A stretch of DNA of 64,000 nt from Vibrio tasmaniensis (GTDB taxonomy: Bacteria; Pseudomonadota; Gammaproteobacteria; Enterobacterales; Vibrionaceae), in NCBI RefSeq assembly GCF_024347635.1, contig NZ_AP025510.1, positions 1,860,001 through 1,924,000 on the forward strand, given 5' to 3'. The translations under genes and the position numbers were made by a program. Positions 44,686 to 54,507 of this stretch are shown here, one piece after another. Every line of letters starts with the position of its first letter. The first letter of the stretch is position 1. The notes under the pieces were generated by a model. That model saw only the letters and a list, made by a program, of their open reading frames with translations, was not told where the DNA came from and did no database searches.

Positions 44686-44849
44686 TATACCAATCACAGT
44701 AAGTAAGTGATCAAAATTAGCGTAGGGAAAAGGCTTGAGAACAAGGCAGAATTTTTCGATAAGTAGTTATTCTACAATCAAAAATTCTAACGCTGTTATC
44801 GAGCGTTTTAGCAAGCTAGGGTGACCAGTTATTTACTACGATTGGTATA
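44686..44849. repeat. 164-bp palindromic repeat element (MITE-like)
   Basis: The two ends are inverted repeats beginning TATACCAATC, and 21-22 of the first 28 bases match (left CAGTAAGTAAGTGATCA, right GTAGTAAATAACTGGTCA after reverse complement). The interior contains further self-complementary pieces. No coding capacity. I recall similar sequences in vibrio intergenic regions; that recollection is unverified here. Confidence 0.7.
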
Positions 44850-44879
44850 TTACACATACACTTAAGCTTCAAAACCAAT

Positions 44880-44913
44880 AAAGCCGTGATAGGGTTACCC
44901 ATCACGGCTTTTT
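44880..44913. terminator. Terminator between the OmpA-like gene and nhaA
   Basis: AAGCCGTGAT and ATCACGGCTT, extended by GGG / CCC, loop TTA, T-run after. Could serve both directions. Confidence 0.8.
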
Positions 44914-45008
44914 GTTCTTTGTCATCACATGAGCCTCAGTAGTAACTCATATGATCAATTCTTGTTGTTCATTATTGGGCTGGCTAGTTTAAGCGAGCCC
45001 GTTACTGA

Positions 45009-46172
45009 TTATAGTTTTACTTCTTGTTGCTTCGTACTCGGAAGAGAAATACGTAGCAGGATGTAACCCAGAATTGCAGCTGTTGTCGATCCCATCAGGA
45101 TACCTAATCGAGCAAGCGTATCAAACTCTGCATTCGTTGGTCCAAATGCTAGCGATGAAATAAAGATAGACATCGTAAAGCCAATACCACACAACACAGA
45201 TACCGCGAAGATGTTCATGAAGTTCACACCTTCAGGAAGCTTAGCTACGCCCGTTTTCACAGCACCCCAGCTGAATAGGAAGATACCCAGTGGCTTACCC
45301 ACCAATAGACCCATAGCAATACCAAGCGGTAGCATACCTGTGAGGTTTGAAATTGAGATACCTTCCAGTGAGATACCTGCGTTTGCAAAAGCGAAGATTG
45401 GCAAAATTGCAAAAGCGACGTATGGGTGCAGAGCATGTTCTAGGTGTTTCAGCGGAGAACGCTCTCCTTTATTGCCTTTCAGTGGGATAGCAAAACCAAT
45501 GACTACACCTGCCAATGTTGCGTGAACACCTGACTTCAATACTGCGAACCACAGAATTGCACCAACAATAAGGTAAACACTCAGTTTAGTTACATGCTTG
45601 TTGTTTAGCATGAACAACACACCAGTTGCAATGAAACCAACTGTAAGTGCAAGCGTTGATAGGTCGCCTGAATAGAACAGTGCAATGATAACAACAACAC
45701 CTAGATCATCGATAATTGCCAACGCTAGTAGGAATACTTTCAGGCTTACCGGTACACGGTTACCAAGAAGAGCCATGATACCCAATGCAAATGCGATATC
45801 AGTTGCTGCTGGGATAGCCCAACCTTGAAGCGCTTCAGGGTTGCTTGAATTGAATAGCACGTAAATAAGTGCAGGAGCTAGCATACCGCCGACAGCTGCG
45901 ATAGCTGGGAAGATTGCTGTCTCTTTAGACTTTAATGCGCCTTCTAAAAGTTCGCGCTTAACTTCTAAGCCAATTAGAAGGAAGAAGACAGCCATTAAGC
46001 CATCGTTAATCCAGTGAGACACAGACATACCAAGAACGTAGCTTTGCAGTACCCCTTGGTACATTTCGTTCAGTGGTGAGTTTGCTACAAACATTGCGAT
46101 CGCCGCAGCGATGACTAGTATGATGCCGCCAGCAGATTCCAATTTAAAGAAGTCACGGATGACGTCGGTCAT
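45009..46172 (-). CDS. nhaA: Na+/H+ antiporter NhaA
   Basis: A 387-residue protein with twelve hydrophobic segments and the paired catalytic aspartates in [11 protein letters not shown] (about D162-D163). It exchanges external protons for internal sodium and is needed for salt and alkaline pH tolerance. ATG 46172 with AAGGGCG upstream is chosen; an open frame continues to 46214. Monocistronic. Confidence 0.94.
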   Translation of the reverse strand: MTDVIRDFFKLESAGGIILVIAAAIAMFVANSPLNEMYQGVLQSYVLGMSVSHWINDGLMAVFFLLIGLEVKRELLEGALKSKETAIFPAIAAVGGMLAPALIYVLFNSSNPEALQGWAIPAATDIAFALGIMALLGNRVPVSLKVFLLALAIIDDLGVVVIIALFYSGDLSTLALTVGFIATGVLFMLNNKHVTKLSVYLIVGAILWFAVLKSGVHATLAGVVIGFAIPLKGNKGERSPLKHLEHALHPYVAFAILPIFAFANAGISLEGISISNLTGMLPLGIAMGLLVGKPLGIFLFSWGAVKTGVAKLPEGVNFMNIFAVSVLCGIGFTMSIFISSLAFGPTNAEFDTLARLGILMGSTTAAILGYILLRISLPSTKQQEVKL

Positions 46173-46447
46173 GATTTCGCCCTTATATTTATTATTTAAA
46201 TAAACGAATAACAAAGAATAGCCTAGAGTGTATAGCCAAGCTTTATCGATAGATAATCACTTCTTCAGATGTTTAACTTCGGTTTTTCCTACAAATACTA
46301 AACAATACGTCGTATATTCCATAATGTTGTTATGCATCATGAATTAAGTATAGATGAGTTCGCTTAGGCTGTATGCACAAATAATTCGAGGGTTGTCGGA
46401 ATATCAAACATAAAAAAAGGCTATCAAATGATAGCCTTAGGTGTTTT
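46173..46447. other. Intergenic region between nhaA and the AttH-like gene
   Basis: No gene. Contains the nhaA promoter region and, near 46417, a terminator of the AttH-like gene. Confidence 0.5.
46411..46439 (-). terminator. Terminator of the ABC/AttH-like operon
   Basis: AAGGCTATC and GATAGCCTT with an AAAT loop; on the minus strand a T-run follows. It lies nine bases past the stop at 46448. Confidence 0.85.
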
Positions 46448-47584
46448 TTAGTAGCCTGTTAACTGCATAAAGCCTGTTGCTTCATGGCTTCCGCTCGCCA
46501 TAATTGGCCCTTCCCAATAGGGTATGACAAAAGGCAACCACATTTCCCTACGTTTGATACGCGTTGTGAGATTGATATCGTGTTGTGGCACGTTAATAAT
46601 CCATTGGAGCGGCATTCTTCTACCATTCAGTAGCGTCGTATTCTGTAAAGGCTTGATAGAAATATCGGAGTCCGTTAACTGATATACTTTGCCAGAACGA
46701 GTTGCCAATGTTCCAAAGACATAAGGCAATTGTTGATTATGGCGATAGCGATTAATGCTCAGCGCTGTACCGTCATCGAGATTAAACACGAACCAATCCC
46801 AGCCCTGCTGACCCACTCCGAGTAAACCACTGCCCCACTCTTTGTGCACCCACGCAGTACCCTCGACATCTTTCGCTACACCGTCGAGGTTCAAAACCCC
46901 GCTCAAAGATAAAAACGGAGCGCTGAAGTTATAAGACGCGACAGGCAATAAATCGTGCTTTTTCTGATAGCCGTTATCGCCGTTGAGTACGTATGGCCCT
47001 TTCGAAATAGTGTCGAGTTCAAGGCCAAACGTATCGGTTTGTACTTGAAGGCGACCTGGAAACGGGGTGTTACCCAGTGCACGCCAATTCCAATTATCGA
47101 TCCAAATCCTAAACGGATGACTGGTCATTCCCGCCTGGCCAATACCGCCACGCGCCAAACGCTGCTCTTTCCAAACCTTAGATTCAGACGAAATTACCAC
47201 ATTTGAAATATAAGCCTGTGGGCTTTGCCACCCCCGAGTTTCTCTCTCGTCGGTTGCTATGCGGAAGAAGCTCCACTGCACCGAGTACTTTTTACCATCA
47301 TCCCCCTTTAGAGAAGCAAAATAATGCCACCACTCATGCTGGAATTCAGGGTGGAACTGGAAATCACGAGGCAACGAAACGCCGCGATCTGGTAATACAG
47401 GTTCAAACACATTGAAGTGTTCGCTGACAAGTACTGCGTTAATCTCATTCTCGCCCTTATCACCAACATCGGCAAAATAGGAATAGTACGCCCATACACC
47501 TAAAATGATGCCAAAGAAGCCAATCAGTAATAGAGCAGAGACAAGTCGGTGTCTGAGTTTTTTTGAGCCATTTCGTTGAAGCAT
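46448..47584 (-). CDS. AttH/CrtC-like lipocalin-fold protein
   Basis: A 378-residue protein with one N-terminal membrane helix (about 15-35) and a periplasmic domain with the AttH/carotenoid 1,2-hydratase-like lipocalin-type fold, including HPEFQHEWWHYFASL (about 80) and GTAWVHKEWGS (about 245). It overlaps or abuts the ABC permease gene, with TAATATG between them, so the three genes form an operon. ATG 47584 has AGGG upstream. Related operons are called attEFGH elsewhere; function is uncertain, perhaps transfer of lipid-like molecules. Confidence 0.75.
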   Translation of the reverse strand: MLQRNGSKKLRHRLVSALLLIGFFGIILGVWAYYSYFADVGDKGENEINAVLVSEHFNVFEPVLPDRGVSLPRDFQFHPEFQHEWWHYFASLKGDDGKKYSVQWSFFRIATDERETRGWQSPQAYISNVVISSESKVWKEQRLARGGIGQAGMTSHPFRIWIDNWNWRALGNTPFPGRLQVQTDTFGLELDTISKGPYVLNGDNGYQKKHDLLPVASYNFSAPFLSLSGVLNLDGVAKDVEGTAWVHKEWGSGLLGVGQQGWDWFVFNLDDGTALSINRYRHNQQLPYVFGTLATRSGKVYQLTDSDISIKPLQNTTLLNGRRMPLQWIINVPQHDINLTTRIKRREMWLPFVIPYWEGPIMASGSHEATGFMQLTGY

Positions 47585-47585
47585 A

Positions 47586-50039
47586 TTAAAGCGCATCCCT
47601 CAGTGATTTCATCGGTGTGTTCCGAATCATTCTCATCACTGGCAATGCACCAGCTAACATCAATGCTGCCATCGCCCACGCAAATGTCTGCAAATAGTCC
47701 CAAGGAATCACTTGTAACTCGAGTGACCACCCAAAAGACTGCTTGATAACAATGTCGACGATCAAACTGGCTAACGCCAATCCGAGCGGAATAGCAATCA
47801 GGGAAGAGATAAGTCCGAACACAAACAACTGCAAGCTGCCTGTAAAGATCAGCTCTTTTGCCGACACCCCTAAGCAACGTTGCAATGAAATATGCCTTTG
47901 TCGAGACACTTCACCCGCAACCGTCGCGAAAAAGATGCCGAAGACAGCGATGACCAAAGTGATGTTACCCAATGTATCAGCTATCGCGAATGTTCTATCA
48001 AACACTCTCATCGCCTGACTGTGAATATTGTTATTATCAAAAATACGCTCAGATCCAAGCCTGAATACGCTTTCCAATCGACTTCGAAGTCCTACCGAAT
48101 TGACATCATCTTTGAGTATGACGCCTAGACCGACATTTCCGCGTCCAGCAAACCCAGATAGCCAGTTTCGATGTGACATCATGACTTGATGGTAAGGGTT
48201 GCCATAATCGTAATAAACACCGACAACCTGCCAACCAGAGCCAAGATTGTCATAAAGGTCTATATAGTCGCCAGGGCGAATCCCTAACTTGAGAGACATC
48301 GATTCACTGATCAACACACCTTTCGAATGATGCAGGTGATACCAGTAATTCGGAATTCCTAACTTGATTGTCAGCGCTTCTAATTCGCCTTCAGAAGAAC
48401 CAGTACTCACCACCTGGGTACTTCCGGCAGGGGAAACGACATCTTTCTCCCAACGCCACCAAACTGAATCGACTTCAGGCTGTTCTGACAGCCAATTACT
48501 CATACGTGCAGCGGCGTTGTTGGTTGGGTAGATGTACAGGTCTGCAGCTAAACGCTGTGTTAGCCATTTATCGGTGGTATCCCTAAAGCTGCCCACCATG
48601 GTTTCTACACCAATATTCGCTGTTAAGGCTAGCATGAACGCCATTGTCGCCACACCACGATAACTCATGCTTGAAGCTGCATCCGCAAAGAACCAGCGAG
48701 CACGAACCCAACGCAGTGAATAAGACAAACTGTTGAACAGCTTCCACATCAAGAAAGGCGTAAACAAAGCCACACTGACAAGCATCAGGGCAATAATCGC
48801 AAAACCAGATTCTTGCGTTTGTGGGGCTTGATACACAGCGACAGCTGCAACCAAGAAACCACAACCAATCAATGCTTGCCAAGTAAACTCAGTACCCGCA
48901 AAACGCATCAAAGATAAACGAGATGACAAGCGAATCGGTTGAGACCTCAGCAAACGAACCAATGGCCACGCACACGCTAGGAATGCACCAAGCAACGCCA
49001 TTAATAAGCTATAACTACTCCAACGCCAACTCCAGCTCAAGGTTAAGCCCACATTCGCATCGTAAAGATCACCTAAACTCGAAGAAACGGCCGGTAACAG
49101 TTGGTTTGCCAACATGACACCGAATACATTGCCGCAAACCCAGCTCAGTAGAACCAATAACAATAACTCTAAGCAAAGCGCTTTAGCCAGTTGCCAACCA
49201 GAAACACCTGTTTGTCTCAAGATTCCGACGAGTGGTTGGCGCTGGATGAAAGACAGCGACATCGCTTGATAGAAAATAAACAAGCCAACGACAAACGACA
49301 GCATGCCCATCGCTTTTAGATTTAAGTGGAAAGCGCTAGTCAATGACTCAAGCTCAGCTTTAGAGCTGCGAGAGATTGTCAAACCATTGGGCAACATGTT
49401 TTTAAGACGCTCAAATTTCTCCGGAGACATATCTGAACACGCAATAACAGAAAGCCCTGCACTGCGTTTAAGCATTCGGAGCAAGGAGATATCCGCAATC
49501 AACCTTGTACCATTAATCAGGTTATTTTGGTCCACTACCACTGGACCAAGCTCAGAACCATCCATAAGTGGGATGTAGTCCCCATCCTTCCATTCCATAT
49601 GTTCAGCAAGATCATCACTCACTAGGATCGGATATGGTGGTTTCATGAGATCTAATGTGGTGAGTTCTTTTAGGGCAGCACCAGGCTGAAGCTGAAGCAT
49701 AGAAACAGGGTCTATGCCGATAAGCATGAAGTTTGCGCCGTTTTCATCAGTGATACTATGGTGGTCAAAAGGAGAGCACTGCTGAAAGCCTTCACGGCGA
49801 AGCTGAATGTAAAAACCTTGCGGGATTTTATTGGCGTTATGTTTTGGTCGAATACGGTAAGGAAGAGGATTCGAAAAGAGTTTTTCGCCATGCGTATAAC
49901 TTTGCTTGGCGTGTTGGTTGATAGCGGTAACACCAACCAAAAGTGATACGCCAAGGGTTAAACCAAGCCATACCAAGATAATCTGAAGTGGGTAACGTCG
50001 ATAGTGACCAAGTAGCGCTTTAACTACGGGCCATAACAT
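47586..50039 (-). CDS. FtsX/LolCE-family ABC permease, tandem
   Basis: An 817-residue permease with about eight hydrophobic segments: one near the N-terminus (15-35), a cluster at about 240-400, another at about 460-490, and a last cluster at about 685-805. The FtsX core is duplicated (two permease halves), a type found in MacB/LolCE-like transporters. It is downstream of the ATPase and overlaps it by 20 bases. ATG 50039 has AAGGAGG eight bases upstream. The frame extends to 50096 but homology begins at MLWPVVK. Confidence 0.85.
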   Translation of the reverse strand: MLWPVVKALLGHYRRYPLQIILVWLGLTLGVSLLVGVTAINQHAKQSYTHGEKLFSNPLPYRIRPKHNANKIPQGFYIQLRREGFQQCSPFDHHSITDENGANFMLIGIDPVSMLQLQPGAALKELTTLDLMKPPYPILVSDDLAEHMEWKDGDYIPLMDGSELGPVVVDQNNLINGTRLIADISLLRMLKRSAGLSVIACSDMSPEKFERLKNMLPNGLTISRSSKAELESLTSAFHLNLKAMGMLSFVVGLFIFYQAMSLSFIQRQPLVGILRQTGVSGWQLAKALCLELLLLVLLSWVCGNVFGVMLANQLLPAVSSSLGDLYDANVGLTLSWSWRWSSYSLLMALLGAFLACAWPLVRLLRSQPIRLSSRLSLMRFAGTEFTWQALIGCGFLVAAVAVYQAPQTQESGFAIIALMLVSVALFTPFLMWKLFNSLSYSLRWVRARWFFADAASSMSYRGVATMAFMLALTANIGVETMVGSFRDTTDKWLTQRLAADLYIYPTNNAAARMSNWLSEQPEVDSVWWRWEKDVVSPAGSTQVVSTGSSEGELEALTIKLGIPNYWYHLHHSKGVLISESMSLKLGIRPGDYIDLYDNLGSGWQVVGVYYDYGNPYHQVMMSHRNWLSGFAGRGNVGLGVILKDDVNSVGLRSRLESVFRLGSERIFDNNNIHSQAMRVFDRTFAIADTLGNITLVIAVFGIFFATVAGEVSRQRHISLQRCLGVSAKELIFTGSLQLFVFGLISSLIAIPLGLALASLIVDIVIKQSFGWSLELQVIPWDYLQTFAWAMAALMLAGALPVMRMIRNTPMKSLRDAL

Positions 50040-50691
50040 GCAGTTGCCCTCCTTGTAGGCGAATTCTGCCATCCATATGCAATGCAACTTTCTCACTGTG
50101 AGTCACCAGCAACAAGGTACATTCTAATTGGCGGGCCAAAGAAGTCAGCAAACGCATTACCGCTTCCGCATTGCGCTCATCCAGGCTTCCCGTTGGTTCA
50201 TCAGCCAACAAGATTTTCGGTTCCATATACAAGGCACGAGCAATCGCCGCGCGTTGTTGTTGACCACCGGACGCTTCTTCAGGGTAACGACCAAGCAAAG
50301 GCATAAGGTCTAAAGCAGAAAGAATCTGTCTCCAGAGGCCCTTATCTTCAGGTAAACCTTTTAACTGGCGGCAAAAACGGATGTTGTCGGCAATGTTAAG
50401 CGTTGGTAGCAAGTTGAATTGCTGGAAGATATGACCGATGTTGTTTCTACGATAAGCAGTGCGGTCACGCTCGGTCGAGTCGTGCATATCGAAGTGAGGG
50501 AAAGCGATTTCACCTGAATCGGCAAGGTCTAAACCCGCGATAAGATTCAGTAAAGTACTCTTACCAGAGCCACTTTCTCCCATTAATGCCAGCTGATCAC
50601 CTTGGTTTAATGTTAATTCAGCACCTTGCAAAACAGGGTGAAACTCCCCCCCATCGACATAGCCTTTACACAGGTCTGACAGCTTTAACAT
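50020..50691 (-). CDS. LolD-like ABC ATPase
   Basis: A 223-residue ATPase with Walker A GESGSGKSTLLN, signature SGGQQQRAAIARAL, Walker B ILLADEPTG and D/H loops. Of the LolD/MacB type that powers lipid or lipoprotein transport from the inner membrane. ATG 50691 is chosen; GTG 50703 is another possibility. First gene of the operon with the permease and the AttH-like protein. Confidence 0.9.
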   Translation of the reverse strand: MLKLSDLCKGYVDGGEFHPVLQGAELTLNQGDQLALMGESGSGKSTLLNLIAGLDLADSGEIAFPHFDMHDSTERDRTAYRRNNIGHIFQQFNLLPTLNIADNIRFCRQLKGLPEDKGLWRQILSALDLMPLLGRYPEEASGGQQQRAAIARALYMEPKILLADEPTGSLDERNAEAVMRLLTSLARQLECTLLLVTHSEKVALHMDGRIRLQGGQLHVMARS

Positions 50692-50813
50692 TAAACAGCT
50701 CACATTAGTTAGAATTTGGAATGAGAATCTACACTAATTCCCTGTTAGGAGGAAGTATTTTGAAAGATAGATCACACACCAACGATAAAGTGATGGGGTT
50801 GATGCGCTCTACT

Positions 50814-52187
50814 TCAATTTCCTATCAAGTTTTTAATCCATTTTCTTGTTTTCATGCGATAGAGCGACCCACCCCACTTAAGCACTTCTTCAGTGAGGAA
50901 AAGTAGATATATCCACTCAGGTGGAAACTTCAGATAGATAGCAGCAATCGCGGCGAGCGGAATACCGATCACCCATTGGGCAATCAGGTCTTGATAAAGG
51001 CAGAACTTTACATCACCGCCAGCTCTCAACACACCAACGATCACAGTCATCGGTACCGATCGGATAACAATACCCACGCTTAAAATTAGAATGAACTTTT
51101 CTGAGAGGGCTCTGGTTTCTTCTGTCAGTGCACTAAAAGCATTCAGTATTGGCGTTTGTACGAAGTAAAGAAAAACGGCCACAGCGATACTGGTCAAGAA
51201 ACACAAAATCGTTAAGCCTAACGCTTGATAGTAAACCGCTTCATTATTCTTTGCGCCAAGTTGATTCCCAACCAAAACAGAAGCCGCATTCGACATCCCA
51301 ATCAATAAACTCAATGAAATAGATTCAACCGGCGTCATCACTGAAAGTGCTGCCAATCCTTGAACGCCCGATTGCCCCATGATCGCGTGGTAAGCAAATA
51401 AGCCACCAGCCCATGCCAAAAAGTTAAACGTCGTCGGCAGCGATAACTTTAAGAAGCGAACCACCTTATCGATCGAAGCTGCCGCTTTAATATCGCAGAA
51501 CTTAAAAGCTAATAAATGCTTAGAGAAATAGAGATAACCAAACAAAGTTGCCACTTCGATCGCACCACTCAGTACCGTCGCAATCGCCGCACCTTTGATT
51601 CCAAGCGCAGGAAAGCCTAAATTACCGAAGATCAGCACCCAGTTTAAGAACACGTTAGACAGGATACCGATACCGCTGAAGAAGGTGCTTAGCCCGGGTT
51701 TGTGCATCGCTCTTAGGCCAACTGCCATACTGCTGACGCACGACACCGCTAGCATGCTAAACGAGGTGATAACAATGTATTCAACACCAAGGTTGATGAC
51801 TTCTTGGGAGTCAGTCGTCACACCCATGATTTGTGCGGGAAATGAAACGAAGAAAACAATGGTCAGTAACGCAAATAGTGTCGAAACCAACCATGTAAGC
51901 GCGGTACTTTCTCGCACACCTTGTTTGTTACCTGCGCCCCAATATTGAGCAGTAAGAAGTGCACCACCCGTGGTGACACCCACCAGCATAATGGTCGTCA
52001 CAAACATCGCACGGCTCGCAACACCCACAGCCGCAATATCCGCTTCTCCAAGCTGACCTAACATCAACACATCCACAAGGCCTCGACTTGAGAACATAAT
52101 GCTCTGCAAGGTGATAGGCAAAGCAATCGCAATAAGCCTACGAACAAAATCACCTCGAGTGTGATGAATAATTGAAGAGAGCAACAT
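50814..52187 (-). CDS. MATE-family multidrug efflux transporter
   Basis: A 457-residue protein with twelve hydrophobic segments in two homologous halves typical of MATE transporters. Early motif QSIMFSSRGLVDVLMLGQLG (about 28-47), second half GLAALSVMTPVESISLSLL. Exports cationic drugs or metabolites with Na+ or H+. The substrate is unknown. Divergent from the DUF2867 protein gene at 52284. Confidence 0.87.
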   Translation of the reverse strand: MLLSSIIHHTRGDFVRRLIAIALPITLQSIMFSSRGLVDVLMLGQLGEADIAAVGVASRAMFVTTIMLVGVTTGGALLTAQYWGAGNKQGVRESTALTWLVSTLFALLTIVFFVSFPAQIMGVTTDSQEVINLGVEYIVITSFSMLAVSCVSSMAVGLRAMHKPGLSTFFSGIGILSNVFLNWVLIFGNLGFPALGIKGAAIATVLSGAIEVATLFGYLYFSKHLLAFKFCDIKAAASIDKVVRFLKLSLPTTFNFLAWAGGLFAYHAIMGQSGVQGLAALSVMTPVESISLSLLIGMSNAASVLVGNQLGAKNNEAVYYQALGLTILCFLTSIAVAVFLYFVQTPILNAFSALTEETRALSEKFILILSVGIVIRSVPMTVIVGVLRAGGDVKFCLYQDLIAQWVIGIPLAAIAAIYLKFPPEWIYLLFLTEEVLKWGGSLYRMKTRKWIKNLIGN

Positions 52188-52283
52188 AGAGATACCTAAA
52201 CGGAACGTATTGATGAATAAAGATAAATATCACGCTATTATATCAATGTTCGGTTTTTAACCACAGAGATAAATGGAGTAACA

Positions 52284-53720
52284 ATGAAGAAAGTACTGGT
52301 TTTAGGCGCTTCTGGATACGTTGGTTCGCAGCTCCTCCCTCTCTTGCTTGAGCAAGGCTATCAAGTCACCGCAGCTGCAAGGCATATCGACTATTTAAAA
52401 GCACGAACCGAGCCTCACGACAACTTGTCACTAGAGTATCTTGATCTCGCCGTTCAAGCGGCAACACAGGCATTAGTCCCCGACTTTGATCTTGTCTTCT
52501 TTCTCGTTCATGGGATGGCAGAAGGGCACGACTTTATTGATTATGAACTGAATTTGGCACGTAACTTTGTTTCAGCTCTTGGCCCAAAGAATCAACACGT
52601 CATCTACCTGAGTTCGCTTCAGCCGCAGACTGGTGATTCAGAACACCTTCAAGCGAGAAAGAAAACCGGAGAACTGCTACGTAAAGGACCAGTGCCAGTA
52701 ACCGAGCTTCAAGCAGGCGTCATCATTGGCCCCGGCTCTGCGGCGTTCGAGATCATGCGAGACTTCGTGTACAACTTGCCTATTATGATTGCGCCAAAGT
52801 GGGTCGATTCTAAAGCCAACCCTATTGCATTGCAGAACCTCAACCACTATCTACTAAAACTCGCACAAGACACACCTAGCGAAAGCCAAACCTTCGAAGT
52901 TGGCGGCCCAGATATTGTCTCTTATCAAAATCAATTTGCTCACATTGCCAAAACAGCTGATCGCCCACTCAGGCTCTGGGCGACGTCACTCCTCACGCCC
53001 TCAATCGCGTCATATTGGTTAGGCGTTGTGACTTCTGTTCCGTCCAACATCGGCAGAGCGCTTCTCGCGGGCTTAAAGCATGACTTTATTGCCAATTCGA
53101 CCAACATTAGAGAAAAATACCCTCAGAAGCTTATCTCGTTCGAGAGTATGGTTGAACAGGCCATTCACGCAGAAGGAAACTTCGTGAAAAGTAATGTTTG
53201 GGGCTTTGATAAAACCGCCTTCAAACGCTGGCAAGCTGGCTACGGCTACTACCCGAAGAAAACCGGTGCAAGTATCACTTCAACCGCGTCACTGGAATCG
53301 CTGTGGAATGTCGCACAGCAAATAGGAAGCCCGAAGCAAGGTTACTTCTTCGCTAACGCTTTATGGCGCACACGCGAATGGTTAGATCTTCTATTTGGCG
53401 GTGGTGTACCGGTTCGACAAATGCCAGAAGGCCCTAACCTAAAAGTTGGTGACAAGATTGACTCTTGGAAGGTTATTCGCTGTGAAAAGAATCAGTTTCT
53501 ATCCCTGCTTTTCGGTATGAAAGGCCCAGGATTAGGACGACTGGAGATTACCGTCTCTGACCACGGTGATTTTCGCGAACTAAATATATCAGCTTGGTGG
53601 CATCCAAAGGGATTTCTGGGGTTACTGTATTGGTTTGCGATGATGCCAGCTCACCTGTTTATCTTTAAAGGCATGGTGAAGGCGATTGAGAAGCAAGCTA
53701 AAGAGCAGGCGAAGGATTAA
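52284..53720 (+). CDS. SDR-type NAD(P)-binding protein with DUF2867
   Basis: A 478-residue protein. The N-terminus is a Rossmann fold with VLVLGASGYVGSQLLP (about 4-19) and a YLSSLQPQTG segment; the C-terminal 130 residues match DUF2867, with a C-terminal hydrophobic segment FLGLLYWFAMMPAHLF. Similar to YbjT-like proteins. Function unknown; may modify lipid or quinone. ATG 52284 with GGAG upstream. A strong terminator at 53799 follows. Confidence 0.78.
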   Translation: MKKVLVLGASGYVGSQLLPLLLEQGYQVTAAARHIDYLKARTEPHDNLSLEYLDLAVQAATQALVPDFDLVFFLVHGMAEGHDFIDYELNLARNFVSALGPKNQHVIYLSSLQPQTGDSEHLQARKKTGELLRKGPVPVTELQAGVIIGPGSAAFEIMRDFVYNLPIMIAPKWVDSKANPIALQNLNHYLLKLAQDTPSESQTFEVGGPDIVSYQNQFAHIAKTADRPLRLWATSLLTPSIASYWLGVVTSVPSNIGRALLAGLKHDFIANSTNIREKYPQKLISFESMVEQAIHAEGNFVKSNVWGFDKTAFKRWQAGYGYYPKKTGASITSTASLESLWNVAQQIGSPKQGYFFANALWRTREWLDLLFGGGVPVRQMPEGPNLKVGDKIDSWKVIRCEKNQFLSLLFGMKGPGLGRLEITVSDHGDFRELNISAWWHPKGFLGLLYWFAMMPAHLFIFKGMVKAIEKQAKEQAKD

Positions 53721-53798
53721 AGCAGATTTTAGATTCGGGTACGAGATGCGAAGAGATTAAGAGCTAAAGATAAGACTCTCCTTCACACCTTCTAGTTA

Positions 53799-53826
53799 GA
53801 AAAAGACCGCCATTTAGGCGGTCTTT
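53799..53826. terminator. Bidirectional terminator between the DUF2867 and DUF2913 genes
   Basis: AAAGACCGCC and GGCGGTCTTT, loop ATTTA, with A and T runs. Confidence 0.85.
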
Positions 53827-53847
53827 ACAATTTCAGTCGTCACGAGA

Positions 53848-54507
53848 TTAGCCAATAACACTAATTGGGATCTCAGCCAATTGGTTGCCTTGGTTAGCAG
53901 GATAAACGATGTATTCACCGTGGTACTTCACCGCTGACTTATAGTCAGTGACTTTGTGAAGCATAAAGCCAGCTTCCATCGCTGCTTGAATGAACTCTGC
54001 GTGGTTACCACGAACAAACCAGTTCATTGGCTTAACCATCAGCTCACCGTCGAAAGAGTCGTCACACTGTTTGCCACACAAAGCAAAAGAGTGCTCACCA
54101 TCGGTGAAGAATTGAATCTTGCCGCCAGTCGTTAGCTCGTCTTCACTTGATACACTCCACCCCATCTCGTACATTTTGTCCATGAACGCTTCAACATCAC
54201 TGTCTTTTAGCGCTTTTGGTTCTTCGCCTTCAGGGAAGAATTTACCGTAAAACGCAGAGATACGTTTGAACGTAAAGGTTAAATCAGAGTTGTTGCCTTT
54301 TGAACGCCCCTGCTTCTGCCAACGCACCAAATCAGGAACAATCACACGATCATAAGACTGAGCCTTAATCGCCTTCGTTACCCAACGAACCAAATAAAGG
54401 TTGTTCGCAATAGGCGCATCAATCGCTTTGCCTGCTTTGTGCAGAGCGTAAAGCTCGCCCAATGCATCATTCACTAACTTCTGAATTTCAATATAGTATT
54501 TTGACAT
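53848..54507 (-). CDS. DUF2913 family protein
   Basis: A 219-residue soluble protein matching vibrio DUF2913 proteins in general form (early ALHKAGKAIDAPIANNLYLVRW and DRVIVPDLVRWQKQGRSKG). No function is known. ATG 54507 overlaps the bcr stop by one base (TAATG), so it is translationally coupled to the drug transporter. Confidence 0.75.
   Translation of the reverse strand: MSKYYIEIQKLVNDALGELYALHKAGKAIDAPIANNLYLVRWVTKAIKAQSYDRVIVPDLVRWQKQGRSKGNNSDLTFTFKRISAFYGKFFPEGEEPKALKDSDVEAFMDKMYEMGWSVSSEDELTTGGKIQFFTDGEHSFALCGKQCDDSFDGELMVKPMNWFVRGNHAEFIQAAMEAGFMLHKVTDYKSAVKYHGEYIVYPANQGNQLAEIPISVIG

Larger units (their letters stand above)
44643..45008. other. Intergenic region holding a palindromic repeat element and a terminator
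   Basis: 366 bases without a coding gene. It contains a short perfect palindrome GTGACATTGTCAC at 44644-44656, the repeat element at 44686-44849 and a terminator at 44880-44913. Confidence 0.7.
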
